From Paenibacillus rhizophilus (GTDB taxonomy: Bacteria; Bacillota; Bacilli; Paenibacillales; Paenibacillaceae), in assembly GCF_003854965.1 (NCBI RefSeq), contig NZ_RQPI01000013.1, positions 62,001 to 126,000 of the forward strand: DNA of 64,000 nucleotides, read 5' to 3'. Below are positions 43,388 to 52,011 of the stretch, in pieces (positions within the stretch are counted from its first letter, which is position 1; every line of letters starts with the position of its first letter). The notes under the pieces were generated by a model. It did no database searches. It worked only from the letters and a program-made list of their open reading frames with translations, and was not told where the DNA came from. Both the position numbers and the translations under genes were made by a program.

Positions 43388-43401
43388 AGATCATTCAGTC
43401 A
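43388..43401. promoter_or_regulatory. TetR-type operator, copy 2 (tetR promoter)
   Basis: AGATCATTCAGTCA. On the minus strand it overlaps -35 TTGACT, with TAAGAT as -10 after 17 nt, so binding would block the promoter. Confidence 0.65.
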
Positions 43402-43404
43402 ATA

Positions 43405-43869
43405 TTATTTTTGGTTCCCGGAAAATTGAACAACTTCGTTCATGCTGCCAATCGATTCGATCGCGACCAGCGGATTCCAGAAATCCCGATAGCGCGTAAT
43501 GAGGCCGTCTTTCGTTTCAACGACACTGATATACGTCTGATTGTATGGGTTCCCCGTTTCTCTGTGCTTCCCGGTGGATTTGAACTCCGCGATTACAAGC
43601 TCGGGATCGACAGCCGGATGGAACTCCAGATTTGTAAAATGCACCTCGAAGTGTTTCGGGAAGTTCAGCATATATTCGTATATATCAGCTTTCCCTTGTT
43701 TGAATTCAGGAAAACCTGCGGGGCCGTAAGGGAATTCCAGAACGCCATCTTCGTGCCAAAGACTAATCCACGCTTCAATATCTCCGCCCGATAAATATTT
43801 CAAGTGATTCCGAAATGTCTCCTGTGCCCGCTCGCGAATGGCTCCTGCTGTAAGTCCGTTGGTATTCAT
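43405..43869 (-). CDS. SnoaL/NTF2-like polyketide-cyclase-fold protein
   Basis: The 154-residue protein has the NTF2 cone fold: ETFRNHLKYLSGGDIEAWIS, LWHEDGVLEFPYGPAGFPEF, HFTNLEFHPAVDPELVIAEF and a terminal YISVVETKDGLITRYRDFWN. PhzA/B-like or ketosteroid-isomerase-like members act on small ring compounds, but many are of unknown role. AAAGGAGG precedes the ATG and an operator of the same TetR family lies in its promoter, tying it to the exporter as an efflux/modification pair. Confidence 0.8.
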   Translation of the reverse strand: MNTNGLTAGAIRERAQETFRNHLKYLSGGDIEAWISLWHEDGVLEFPYGPAGFPEFKQGKADIYEYMLNFPKHFEVHFTNLEFHPAVDPELVIAEFKSTGKHRETGNPYNQTYISVVETKDGLITRYRDFWNPLVAIESIGSMNEVVQFSGNQK

Positions 43870-43891
43870 TTTGTTTTCCTCCTTTTAATTT

Positions 43892-43905
43892 AGATCATTC
43901 GGTCT
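43892..43905. promoter_or_regulatory. TetR-type operator, copy 3 (SnoaL-like promoter)
   Basis: AGATCATTCGGTCT, 23 nt before the SnoaL-like gene start. Confidence 0.65.
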
Positions 43906-44003
43906 GGAATCTGTAAAAAAATAAAACCTTGCATTAAGTATTATAATTTCCGTGCCTGCAGTTCCTGTAGTCCACCTCCTTGTGATTTCATATTAACCTT
44001 TCC

Positions 44004-44017
44004 GGATCGTTTAGTCA
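44004..44017. promoter_or_regulatory. TetR-type operator, copy 4, in an orphan promoter
   Basis: GGATCGTTTAGTCA. The minus-strand surroundings (TTGACT, then TAATAT 17 nt later, GGAAAGG between, ATG and AAGGAGGT after) are a near copy of the tetR promoter at 43340-43405. However, the frame that follows stops after 16 codons (MKSQGGGLQELQARKL), so no gene is left. Confidence 0.6.
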
Positions 44018-44066
44018 ATAATTATTTTTGTTGATTTTAGGCAATCCGTTTCATTTTTGAAGCACA

Positions 44067-44264
44067 TTACCACGCTTCCAGTCTTCGGTCTGTACCTGAT
44101 AATTCACCTCCGACCACGTTTTTGCTAATCCGCGAAACGCTTTTAAACTGACTTCCGTCATCCTCTCCCCGATAACGTAATCTTAATGTATCTACCCATT
44201 CAGGGTACGAGACGAACAAACCAAGCGGAGTTTTAAAGTCCGTGCGGTCTGTTTGACAGGTCTA
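44067..44264 (-). pseudogene. Possible 3' remnant of an unknown gene
   Basis: One frame stays open for 65 codons and reads protein-like: TDFKTPLGLFVSYPEWVDTL, then RLRYRGEDDGSQFKSVSRIS and KNVVGGELSGTDRRLEAW before a stop. It has no start codon with a ribosome binding site and begins right after a stop. It could be the tail of a lost gene; no family recognised. The remaining 44265-44607 contains the hairpin described next and no other gene I can support. Confidence 0.3.
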
Positions 44265-44385
44265 ATAATGGAGACAATCCTCTAATTGAAGCAATATCCA
44301 TGAAAAACTGAGTATGCCTAGCTCTGTTCTTCCCCACCAGCCCAACCAACGTTGCGTGATGCGTAATGGTGGGGGCAGACATAAA

Positions 44386-44429
44386 AAACAGGTCAATCAT
44401 GGTGGTATCTGACCATAATCGACCTGTTT
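44386..44429. other. Two-tier stem-loop AAACAGGTC / GACCTGTTT
   Basis: Outer perfect 9-bp stem, symmetrical AATC spacers, inner ATGGT/ACCAT helix. It lacks a clear T-run beyond TTTA, so it is a terminator-like or structured element of unknown role in a gene-poor stretch. Confidence 0.5.
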
Positions 44430-44607
44430 AATGTAACGGAAAAGCGTTATTTAGGATATAAAATTCAAGCATTGATGTGCGTACAAACGAATTGGAAAAA
44501 TCCTTATACGGATATTATATGGGTTATATGTGTTATTGGTTGAATGTTGGGTTCATTCGGCACTGGGCAGCCCATAACCCATACTACCAACTATTACACT
44601 CAATAAT

Positions 44608-44904
44608 TTACTCGTACTGCACACTACCAATAAAAACGTAGTTATAACCGTCTCTTTTAACTTCTTTATAATCACAATTATATTCATAGTTATATATAAG
44701 GATTGCAGAGTTTGTGTCTGGAGGAAGTTCATTAACTAGCAATGACTCGAAGCCTGGAATGACAATTCTCCATAAGAGATATTGCCGCTGTGCTTCCTGT
44801 TCATCATAGCCATACTGTAGCATGACATTCAAGATGGTACGGGGGATGGAATCAGTGTAGCCGTACTTTTTGAATCTTGAATTTGTCACATCGGAATAAT
44901 CCAT
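44608..44904 (-). CDS. Small hypothetical protein near the toxin module
   Basis: 98 residues from ATG 44902-44904 (MDYSDVTNSRFKKYGYTDSI ... YLLWRIVIPGFESLLVNEL ... YNYVFIGSVQYE). It is AT-rich and rich in Tyr/Asn, unlike the surrounding core genes, and has no good ribosome binding site. Position behind a toxin/immunity pair suggests a second immunity protein or a cargo remnant; no family recognised. Confidence 0.45.
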   Translation of the reverse strand: MDYSDVTNSRFKKYGYTDSIPRTILNVMLQYGYDEQEAQRQYLLWRIVIPGFESLLVNELPPDTNSAILIYNYEYNCDYKEVKRDGYNYVFIGSVQYE

Positions 44905-45157
44905 GGATAACAAGACAGCCTAGATATTAACGGTAACTCCCGAATGGATTCGATAAAATTGCCGCATCCTGCCGCACTATTTGGATCCTATTTCCGATTC
45001 GGTTTAATCTTCGCAGGGAAGAATAATCAAATTTACTTGGCTTCGTTATCTCCCGCCCGCTTAATACGTGTTGCGTGGTGCGTTTGTATGACATTGGATT
45101 GAAAAATACGCCGTTTTACGTTTTGGTAGATCAGCTTGCGCAACCAACTTGCAGCGG

Positions 45158-45625
45158 CTACAATTTCCCGCCCATTTCCTCAAACCACTCATCGAAAATA
45201 TGCCCAGCTGTTTTTACTGGATCATTTGAGTATTTAATTTCGTAGCTATATTGAGCCTCCAATTTATTTCTTGAAACATCATAAATCAGTTTCATTTCCG
45301 TAGGCATATCTCTGTTGAATTTCTGACACAAGTCCTTAATTTTACGTAAATTTTGATTGCAAATATTAAGCACTGCGATCTGCCGTTCTTTTGACACATT
45401 GTAAATAGGCTGCGAATGACGATCATCTGTTTCGACAGCAGTATTTAATTTGTGCTTTTCAACAATCTGACCGTTTATTTTATAAAATACATCAGAACTA
45501 AATTGATCAAATTCATTTGTAGCGTAAATATAGATCATCTCTGCTTTATTACTTACGTATTCCATACAAATCGAAACCATATCCGCCTGTAGTTCCGAGA
45601 AGTAATCTTCAAATACCTTTGTCAT
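45158..45625 (-). CDS. YezG-like immunity protein
   Basis: The 155-residue protein shows the YezG/DUF600 pattern: an N-terminal helix FEDYFSELQADMVSICMEYV, a strand-rich core EMIYIYATNEFD and VFYKINGQIVEKHKLNT, a long helix IAVLNICNQNLRKIKDLCQK, and TEMKLIYDVSRNKLEAQYSY, ending FDEWFEEM. In B. subtilis YezG neutralises the C-terminal nuclease of YeeF. The gene follows the toxin gene by 11 nt with GGAGG before ATG, the normal toxin-immunity arrangement. Confidence 0.75.
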   Translation of the reverse strand: MTKVFEDYFSELQADMVSICMEYVSNKAEMIYIYATNEFDQFSSDVFYKINGQIVEKHKLNTAVETDDRHSQPIYNVSKERQIAVLNICNQNLRKIKDLCQKFNRDMPTEMKLIYDVSRNKLEAQYSYEIKYSNDPVKTAGHIFDEWFEEMGGKL

Positions 45626-45636
45626 ATTATTACCTC

Positions 45637-48030
45637 CTAATTGACCAGATCAACAACCTTAATCTTGCCATCAATCTCATAGATCACATTAAAACTAGAC
45701 GGTCTAAGTGAATCCCCTTCGTAATTTACTTTTACTTCAACTGATACATGCTTAGGCGGATTTGATTGTAACGCTTTTGCCCATTCATTTTCTATTTTTT
45801 TGTACTCGCTTAGATTAATTTTACTTGACTGGGAGACAAGGTTATCAATCTCTGGTGAACCACCAAATCTATCCCCAGCCAGATGGCCTGCATGGTCGCC
45901 GGGCTCTTTGCCTGGTGTATTTGAATCATGTGGCAATCGCTCTTCTCTAGTAGTCAATTTTAGATCATCAGCGGTAAACTTTTCAATCCTACCGAGATGG
46001 TCTGTTTCATAATCATATTGGTGCTCACCCGCTTTATACTGCGCATTCGGTATTAGTTTCCCCGTATCATCAATAGGATTATCAACAAAAGTCTTATCAG
46101 GAACTTTACCCGTCCCCTCAATCCCCCACCCCTCCGATTTCCGTACCTCATGCACCGTAAAGTCGGGATGGGACGAGCCCGGTACAGTTAGGCCCTCCGG
46201 TGTCGCCAGCCTGGGCGGAAGCCCCCACCTGGAGCGGGAGCCTGATGTTTTCCTCTCCTGCAGCAGCAACCTCAGCGCCTTGGCATCACTCTTAACCATC
46301 CATTTGACACCCTGCAGCGCTTTGCCCACCGGGATTGCATTTGTCGCGGTATTCCCCGCTGCGTGTCCCAGCGCATACGCCCGCTGCTCCGGCGTCATCT
46401 CCCGGAACGCTTCGATCTTTCCTTCACCCCACCCCTGCAGTTCCTTCATACTTTCCACCGGGTGACGAAGTTTCTTAGCTCCCTGCTCCATCAGGCTTCC
46501 AATCGCCTCGCCCGTTTGGATCGGGTGCCGGAGCACCTGATACGCTCCCTCTGCCAGACCAACGACCCCGTCCACTGCTCCGTTCACCGAGCCCGTCAGA
46601 AACGAGGCCGTCACGTTCATCCACTGCGGCACCTTCCCCGCCTGGCTCCAGTCCTTCTCCTTCTGCACCGCAAAGTAGGCTTCACTGTATTTCAGACCTA
46701 ACCCTTCCCGCAGAGATGGCGGCACCAGGTCGAATGTTTCCGGATCGTAGCCCTGACTCCACACATAACGCAGGAAATCACTCTCCGATTGGCCGTCGGC
46801 ATTCAGCGTAAGGCTTCTCTGTTCCCGGGCATACCGCATCACCAGCATTTGCAGCAGATCACTGTTGATCCGCTCCGCCGGCAGATCCCCGCTCAGCAGC
46901 ACCAGCGCCCGAGACACCGCCGTGCGGCGATCCACGGCCGCCTCCGGCTCGCGCGCGGCTCCGTATTGCAGCAGCGCAGACACCAGGTCCGGCGTGAACG
47001 TATCTTCGTCCATCTCTAGCGCATAGCCCTGTGCCTTTAGCGCTTTCCGCAGCAGCATTACTTCCGTTTCCGGCAGCTTCCCGTACAGCGCGGCGATAGC
47101 TTCCAGCTCCTGCTGCTCCGCCACTGCCTGCCGTACCGATAACGCAATCGCCTCATAATGGGATTGCACCCACTGGCGGTACGTGGCATTGGCCATCGCG
47201 GCCGTGAGCACCAACTGCAGTTCCTTCTCCTCCGGCAGCGGCGACCTATCCGCGGCCAGCGGATTGTACCGGCAGGCCGTCAGCGGAGGAGACGGGACAT
47301 CGCCGGGGATCACCGCCGTCGCTTCAAGCACCGCTGCCGAAATCCCCTTCATCTCGAGCGAAGTCCGCAGCGTATTCGCATACCGCAGCGCTTCCTTCTC
47401 GTAAGCCGCGTTGCCGAAGGCCCGGTAGACCTCCGCTGCCGTCCGGCTGCGCGCCAGCTCCTTCAACTGCTCCCGAATCTCCCGCAGCTGCTTCCGGGCG
47501 GAAACACGTTCCATTTCCGTACCCTCCTGCAGTTTGCGGATCAGCGCGGCGATGATTTCGTCGGTCCATATCGGCTCCAATCCATAGACTAGCTCGGCAT
47601 CAGCGCCGGCGGACAGCCCCTCTTTCAGCCGCTCCCCCGGGAAAAGAAACACCGGAAAGCGGGCAACCGGCCCTCCGAGACCGCTAAACGTCTTCCATTC
47701 CGGCGACCTCGGCAATAGCGACGCATCCGCAAGCGCCTTAGCCCGGCGTTCCGACTCCCGGTAACGGTCAACTGTCCACTCCAGACTCTGGGCATGCCGG
47801 CCCAAAATCCGGTCCACCCGCTCCCCGGCGGCCATTACCTCACGTAGGTGGTCTTCCGCTTCCTGCACACTCCGGCGGACATACGGCTCCGTGTACCCGC
47901 TTCCGGTTTGCGCAAGCAGCCTGCCGGTGCTCCGGTTCATTTCAGACAACTTGCCCTCCAGGCTGCGGCGAATGCGCTGGATGCCAGCGGATAGCGCCAG
48001 CAGGCGCTCAAGATCCACTTTTTGTATCAT
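45637..48030 (-). CDS. Type VII secretion polymorphic toxin with C-terminal DNA/RNA endonuclease domain
   Basis: 797 residues. The N-terminal ~100 are helical WXG/LXG-like (LLALSAGIQRIRRSLEGKLS; LEWTVDRYRESERR), the T7SS export module. A long helical middle follows, then a glycine/alanine hydrophobic stretch (GSVNGAVDGVVGLAEGAYQV) and a GHAAGN linker. The last ~130 residues carry a non-specific nuclease of the YeeF type: QYDYETDHLGRIEKF, EPGDHAGHLAGDRFGGSPEI with catalytic His in the DxAGH motif, and NLVSQSSKINLSEYKKIENE. The AT-rich 3' end joined to a GC-rich body is typical of swapped toxin tips. The adjacent YezG-like gene supplies immunity. Confidence 0.85.
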   Translation of the reverse strand: MIQKVDLERLLALSAGIQRIRRSLEGKLSEMNRSTGRLLAQTGSGYTEPYVRRSVQEAEDHLREVMAAGERVDRILGRHAQSLEWTVDRYRESERRAKALADASLLPRSPEWKTFSGLGGPVARFPVFLFPGERLKEGLSAGADAELVYGLEPIWTDEIIAALIRKLQEGTEMERVSARKQLREIREQLKELARSRTAAEVYRAFGNAAYEKEALRYANTLRTSLEMKGISAAVLEATAVIPGDVPSPPLTACRYNPLAADRSPLPEEKELQLVLTAAMANATYRQWVQSHYEAIALSVRQAVAEQQELEAIAALYGKLPETEVMLLRKALKAQGYALEMDEDTFTPDLVSALLQYGAAREPEAAVDRRTAVSRALVLLSGDLPAERINSDLLQMLVMRYAREQRSLTLNADGQSESDFLRYVWSQGYDPETFDLVPPSLREGLGLKYSEAYFAVQKEKDWSQAGKVPQWMNVTASFLTGSVNGAVDGVVGLAEGAYQVLRHPIQTGEAIGSLMEQGAKKLRHPVESMKELQGWGEGKIEAFREMTPEQRAYALGHAAGNTATNAIPVGKALQGVKWMVKSDAKALRLLLQERKTSGSRSRWGLPPRLATPEGLTVPGSSHPDFTVHEVRKSEGWGIEGTGKVPDKTFVDNPIDDTGKLIPNAQYKAGEHQYDYETDHLGRIEKFTADDLKLTTREERLPHDSNTPGKEPGDHAGHLAGDRFGGSPEIDNLVSQSSKINLSEYKKIENEWAKALQSNPPKHVSVEVKVNYEGDSLRPSSFNVIYEIDGKIKVVDLVN

Positions 48031-48134
48031 GCTTGTTCCCCTCTTTTTTTGTACAAGTCACCTCTCCTGTTGTCAACTCGTGATTGCGGCCCTTCCTTCA
48101 TCTACTTGTTGCTTTTGAATATGTACGCCTAATC

Positions 48135-49289
48135 TCAGTTATTCAAATCGTCGTACATGGAACCTTTCACGGTCACTTCAATCTCATCCAGCGGCTTGAC
48201 GCCGACCAGCTTACCCAGTTTGTTGTAAGCGTTACTGCTGTCTTCAAGTTCTACATCCGCGATCCAAGCTTTGACATAATACTTGCCGTCCGACATACGC
48301 GCATCGGTGTAGAGCGGCACATTGTCTTTATTGACGATGATGCTTACAGTTGTTTTTTCCGTAATCTTGTACATATGCTGGCCGGTTTTAACAAACTCGC
48401 GATACTTATAATTGTCGAAACTTCCCAGCGTGCTGGACTGAGTATAGCCCTCCAGTATATTTTTCCAGTAAGGATGGGTGCTGTCGGTGTTGTCTTTGTC
48501 TTGCGAGTGATAAATTTCTTCTACTTTCTTTTTATACCTGGAGTCGTCGGCGCCACGGTCTACTACGGTCAGCAGCGGCACTGCATTTACTCCTTTATCA
48601 TCATTAACACTTAAAACTGCCGGTTTGGAGACGATGGTATTGCCCTGTCTGTTCAGCGGTTCGTTCCGAAGATTGACCGAAATCTTCTTGTTGTTAATGT
48701 AGACCAGATCGGTTTCATACCGGAAGGAATCCATAACTGCGTCCACAAGATCCTGATGATCCTTCGTGTCGGCATCGGTTGGCTGAAACTGCTCCTGATT
48801 GTCTGCTGCTTTCAGTGAAAACATGGAATGATGGGAAAATCCCGTATACTCCTTGGAAGTGGTGTCTATATAGATACCGTCTGACGGAATCATGAATAGG
48901 GCAGGGACAAGGTCATGCTTGTTCCTAAATTCTTTTATCTGTCCGTTCTCGTTCAGTTCTTCGATAGTGTGCTTATACTTATCAAGAACCCTGCCGTTGA
49001 ATCCGGGGGCATTAAAGGTAGAGGCCGAAACCAGCTGTTTTCGCATGCTATCCGGCAAAATAAAAGATGAATACATGGCGAGATTACCGCTAGAGGAATG
49101 TCCGGTGAGGTACAGCTTCTGACCTTCCTCCAGTTTTAAATTCTCTATGTACTTCCGTACTTCAGCTTGCTGTACAGATTCTATGGCATACGCAGTTGTT
49201 CCATTATTTTTCCAGTCGTTACGGTACAATTCCTTAACCATTGGCTCACTGCCTCTAAAGGCAGCGATTTGGGTACCGTTCCTGGTGTC
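48135..49289 (-). pseudogene. 5'-truncated DUF2974 (Mbeg1-like) alpha/beta hydrolase
   Basis: From ATG 49241 the frame gives 368 residues; reading upstream in frame adds TRNGTQIAAFRGSEP, the usual strand before the first catalytic helix. The nucleophile elbow GHSSSGNLAMYSSFILP is intact, with a possible His in GFSHHSMFSLK. The C-terminal ~170 residues are an extra AT-rich domain. DUF2974 proteins normally have ~100-130 more residues at the N-terminus; these are gone and replaced by an ATPase fragment. A shortened protein could still be made from 49241, but no good ribosome binding site exists. Confidence 0.65.
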
Positions 49290-49549
49290 TACAGTACATG
49301 TTCGCGCTCCGGTAATCGATATTCATATCGACGATTAGAGCGCTTAAACCACGCTTGCCGGCTTCACTGGCCACATTCACGGCGGTGCTCGTAATCCCGC
49401 AGCCCCGGTGGCCGGTAACCGCCACAATCCGGCCGATGCCCCGGCGATCCTTCGAGCGCAAGCCCGGTATCATTCAAGATGTCGGCCTGCTTCCCTAGAT
49501 GCTGGCTTACGATTGCACCGAACCCATTAATTACCAATAGTAGTTTCAC
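49290..49549 (-). pseudogene. Remnant of a ParA/CpaE-like ATPase (frameshifted, truncated)
   Basis: The first part (GTG start at 49547-49549, MKLLLVINGFGAIVSQHLGK) is in one frame. The Walker A part (RIVAVTGHRGCGITSTAVNV then LIVDMNIDYRSANMY) continues in another frame, and the sequence ends at MY where the DUF2974 remnant begins. So there is at least one internal deletion/frameshift and a 3' truncation. Such CpaE-like proteins are linked to secretion or septation clusters. Confidence 0.65.
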
Positions 49550-49782
49550 ATAATCACCCTTGCCATTCCTGAAGTTGCTGACTACCCAAAATTCATTCCT
49601 CCTTAAGGTGGAATGAAAACATACAAAAGAATAAATGGTATTATTTCCTCAAAAATCCAACAGTAAAATCATATAAAAAAAACCACTGGATAGACAATGA
49701 TTTCCACCATTCGTTCACATCAATACCTTTTACTGAATTTTGAAAGTATTTAGCATCAAGGTGCATCGTTCCGCTAAACGAC

Positions 49783-49827
49783 AAAAAAACTCCAAGCTGC
49801 CGATTGCTACAAGTGGACTTGGAGTTT
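49783..49827 (-). terminator. Intrinsic terminator after the YesN-like gene
   Basis: AAACTCCAAG / CTTGGAGTTT with a 21-nt loop followed by seven T on the minus strand. The rest of 49550-49851 shows no gene. Confidence 0.75.
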
Positions 49828-49851
49828 ACATGAATTCGTGTTTGATCTGGT

Positions 49852-51486
49852 TTACTTCACTTCCAATGACACTTCATTCACAGCGGTCTGTTCACCAAAT
49901 TGTTTAGTCACCTGCTCCAACTGCGAACCCGCTCCCTGATGCCTTTCCCTGTATTCCAAGGGTGTCAAACCGGTCATTTTTTTAAAAAGTTTTCTGAAAT
50001 AATTTACATCATTGAACCCTGCGATTTCGGAGATATCAGATATTCGGACGTCCTCCTCCGCCAAAAGGCGCTTTGCTTCCCGAATCCGCAGCTCAATCAG
50101 ATAATCGATAAAGTTTTGACCCGTTTGTTTTTTGAAAAGGAGACTGAAATAATTTTTACTGAGATACACAGTATCCGCTACAATCTGCAGCGTCAAGTTC
50201 TCGCTATAATGATTAGTTATGTATTCCAACGCCTTCGCGATGAGCTCCCCTCCGTTTCCTTTATCGGCCAGTCTCGGAATAAAAGTCTTCCCGATATCCT
50301 CCAGTCCGTGTTTCAGAATCGATAAGATTTGATCCAGCGTCTCTGTCCGTTCAAGCAAATCAAGCAGTTCGGAAAGGGGTAGTCCTGTTACTGCCTGCTG
50401 CTCATAAATGCCCGTGAAAAGTTCGTTAGCCTCGTGCTTTACTTGTTCCGGATTCAACCACATGCCTTTCCAACGTTGCATTGCATTTTCCATTGCAGAG
50501 GAAATCGGATCCCCGTTGCGGATGATTTCAAAAAAAGACTTCCAATCAGGCAGTTCCGATTCAATCGTCGACACTTGTGCTGTTCCCTTGTTCTCTGTTG
50601 ATCCTTCCCAGACATATATGCCGCCCAGGCCTTCCAAAAATCTTCTTTGGCAGGCCATGCGGCTGCCGGCTAATCCATTCAGAAGCCGGCAGATTCCTTG
50701 CTCAATAGTGAAGCCGGCAGAAATGGAAAGTTCCAATTCCATCTCCACGGTTTGCTTCCAATAGCGGATACGAAGCTCCGCGTCCCCGACGTTGTCCGGA
50801 AATACAAGAAACATGCCGCTTTCCCCCATCAGCATTGCAGCTCCCTCATCTATCTGCCTATAAAACAACTCCTGCAAATCCTCTAATAGTAATTGTACAT
50901 ATAGGTGTCCGTAATTCCCCTTTAATTCCCCCGCTCCATCCAGTATAAGATAGACACAAGCGTAGCGTTGTTGGAACCATGCGGGTGCCCAATCAATTAA
51001 AGGAAGAAATTCCTGTTCTTGAACGATCAGCCTTTTGATGTCCTGCTCGGTAGATTTCCGTTCTCGGTAGATGGCCCCCTCTTGGAATTCCACTTCCTTC
51101 CGGCGTTCATCCTTCAGCATGGAGATACACCGATGAACGACAGCAAGAAGCTCTGCCGGTTCCAATGCCGACTTCAGCAAGTAATCGACGGCGCCCAGTT
51201 TGAGACCCTCTTTTACATATTCGAAATCACTGTAACTGCTGATCATGATCACTTTAAGCCAAGGGTAAAGCTGGAACGCTTGCTTCATTAGTTCAATGCC
51301 GTTCATTAAAGGCATTTGGATATCCGTTATAAGAATATCGATGGGACGGTTCTCTAGAACAGTTAGAGCCGCTGCCCCGTTGGCACAACTGGCTTCGACC
51401 GACAACCCCTCTTTTTCCCAATCGATGAAGGCTTCAATTCCGTTGCGGGTGATCGGCTCATCATCCACGATTAGAACTCGGTACAC
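49852..51486 (-). CDS. YesN-like response regulator with AraC-type DNA-binding domain
   Basis: 544 residues: receiver domain 1-125 (VLIVDDEPITRNGIEAFIDW, phospho-Asp in ILITDIQMPLMNGIEL, switch Lys in YLLKSALEP), a ~280-residue middle domain, and two AraC helix-turn-helices at ~410-510 (LTLQIVADTVYLSKNYFSLL; ISDISEIAGFNDVNYFRKLF). A ~30-residue tail after the HTH is unusual. Proteins of this type, paired with YesM-like kinases, activate carbohydrate uptake and degradation genes. Its likely partner kinase is at 55994-57805 beyond the glycosidase, and the divergent GH31 gene is the likely target. Confidence 0.92.
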   Translation of the reverse strand: MYRVLIVDDEPITRNGIEAFIDWEKEGLSVEASCANGAAALTVLENRPIDILITDIQMPLMNGIELMKQAFQLYPWLKVIMISSYSDFEYVKEGLKLGAVDYLLKSALEPAELLAVVHRCISMLKDERRKEVEFQEGAIYRERKSTEQDIKRLIVQEQEFLPLIDWAPAWFQQRYACVYLILDGAGELKGNYGHLYVQLLLEDLQELFYRQIDEGAAMLMGESGMFLVFPDNVGDAELRIRYWKQTVEMELELSISAGFTIEQGICRLLNGLAGSRMACQRRFLEGLGGIYVWEGSTENKGTAQVSTIESELPDWKSFFEIIRNGDPISSAMENAMQRWKGMWLNPEQVKHEANELFTGIYEQQAVTGLPLSELLDLLERTETLDQILSILKHGLEDIGKTFIPRLADKGNGGELIAKALEYITNHYSENLTLQIVADTVYLSKNYFSLLFKKQTGQNFIDYLIELRIREAKRLLAEEDVRISDISEIAGFNDVNYFRKLFKKMTGLTPLEYRERHQGAGSQLEQVTKQFGEQTAVNEVSLEVK

Positions 51487-52011
51487 TACACTTCCCCCTT
51501 AGCTACTGCAATATTGGGTTTGGCATGCGAGGTTTTTGCACTTTACTGTTTATATTGTATAGTAAAGTGATTTTGCCGGCACAATGTAAAATATTACTCA
51601 AATCATATTGAAATAGTTAAGTGGCAACCAATTTTTGAAGCATCCATTCCCCATTTTCCTACATTCCAAAGAACTATAAATCCCATGTATTTCCATAAAA
51701 ATGAGAATGAAAATATATGTTTTCGTCGCATATCCATATTTCACTAAAATACACAAATCGGCTCCAGGCATGTATTTGCGCCACCTCCCACAATTCAAAA
51801 CAAATTTTAAGTAAGCGCTTCCAATGTTCTTCAAAGCTTTTTGGTACGAACTCTCCATTGTTTTGGTTAAGTTTAACATCTACCCTTTTATTAGCCCCGC
51901 ATTTAGGGGGAATTCATAGACGGAAAGAGATGAGATATGAACAACATTAGTCTATCTTAAGTCGAGCAGGTCATGTAAACACATTCCATTCAGAAACGGA
52001 GAGAAACTTAA
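51487..52011. other. Divergent promoter region between the YesN-like and GH31 genes
   Basis: 525 nt, AT-rich, without a supportable gene. It should hold both promoters and the AraC-type binding sites; the GAGAGA ribosome binding site of the GH31 gene is at its right end. A candidate catabolite-response site is listed separately. Confidence 0.6.
51810..51825. promoter_or_regulatory. Candidate cre (CcpA) site
   Basis: AGTAAGCGCTTCCAAT; the reverse strand reads ATTGGAAGCGCTTACT and fits the cre consensus TGnAAnCGnTnnCn except at the ends. Catabolite control of a secreted glycosidase would make sense. Confidence 0.4.

Noticed and set aside
51598..51879. 93-codon minus-strand frame in the GH31 promoter region
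   Set aside because: No ribosome binding site, AT-rich random composition and it occupies the divergent promoter region with a cre-like site.
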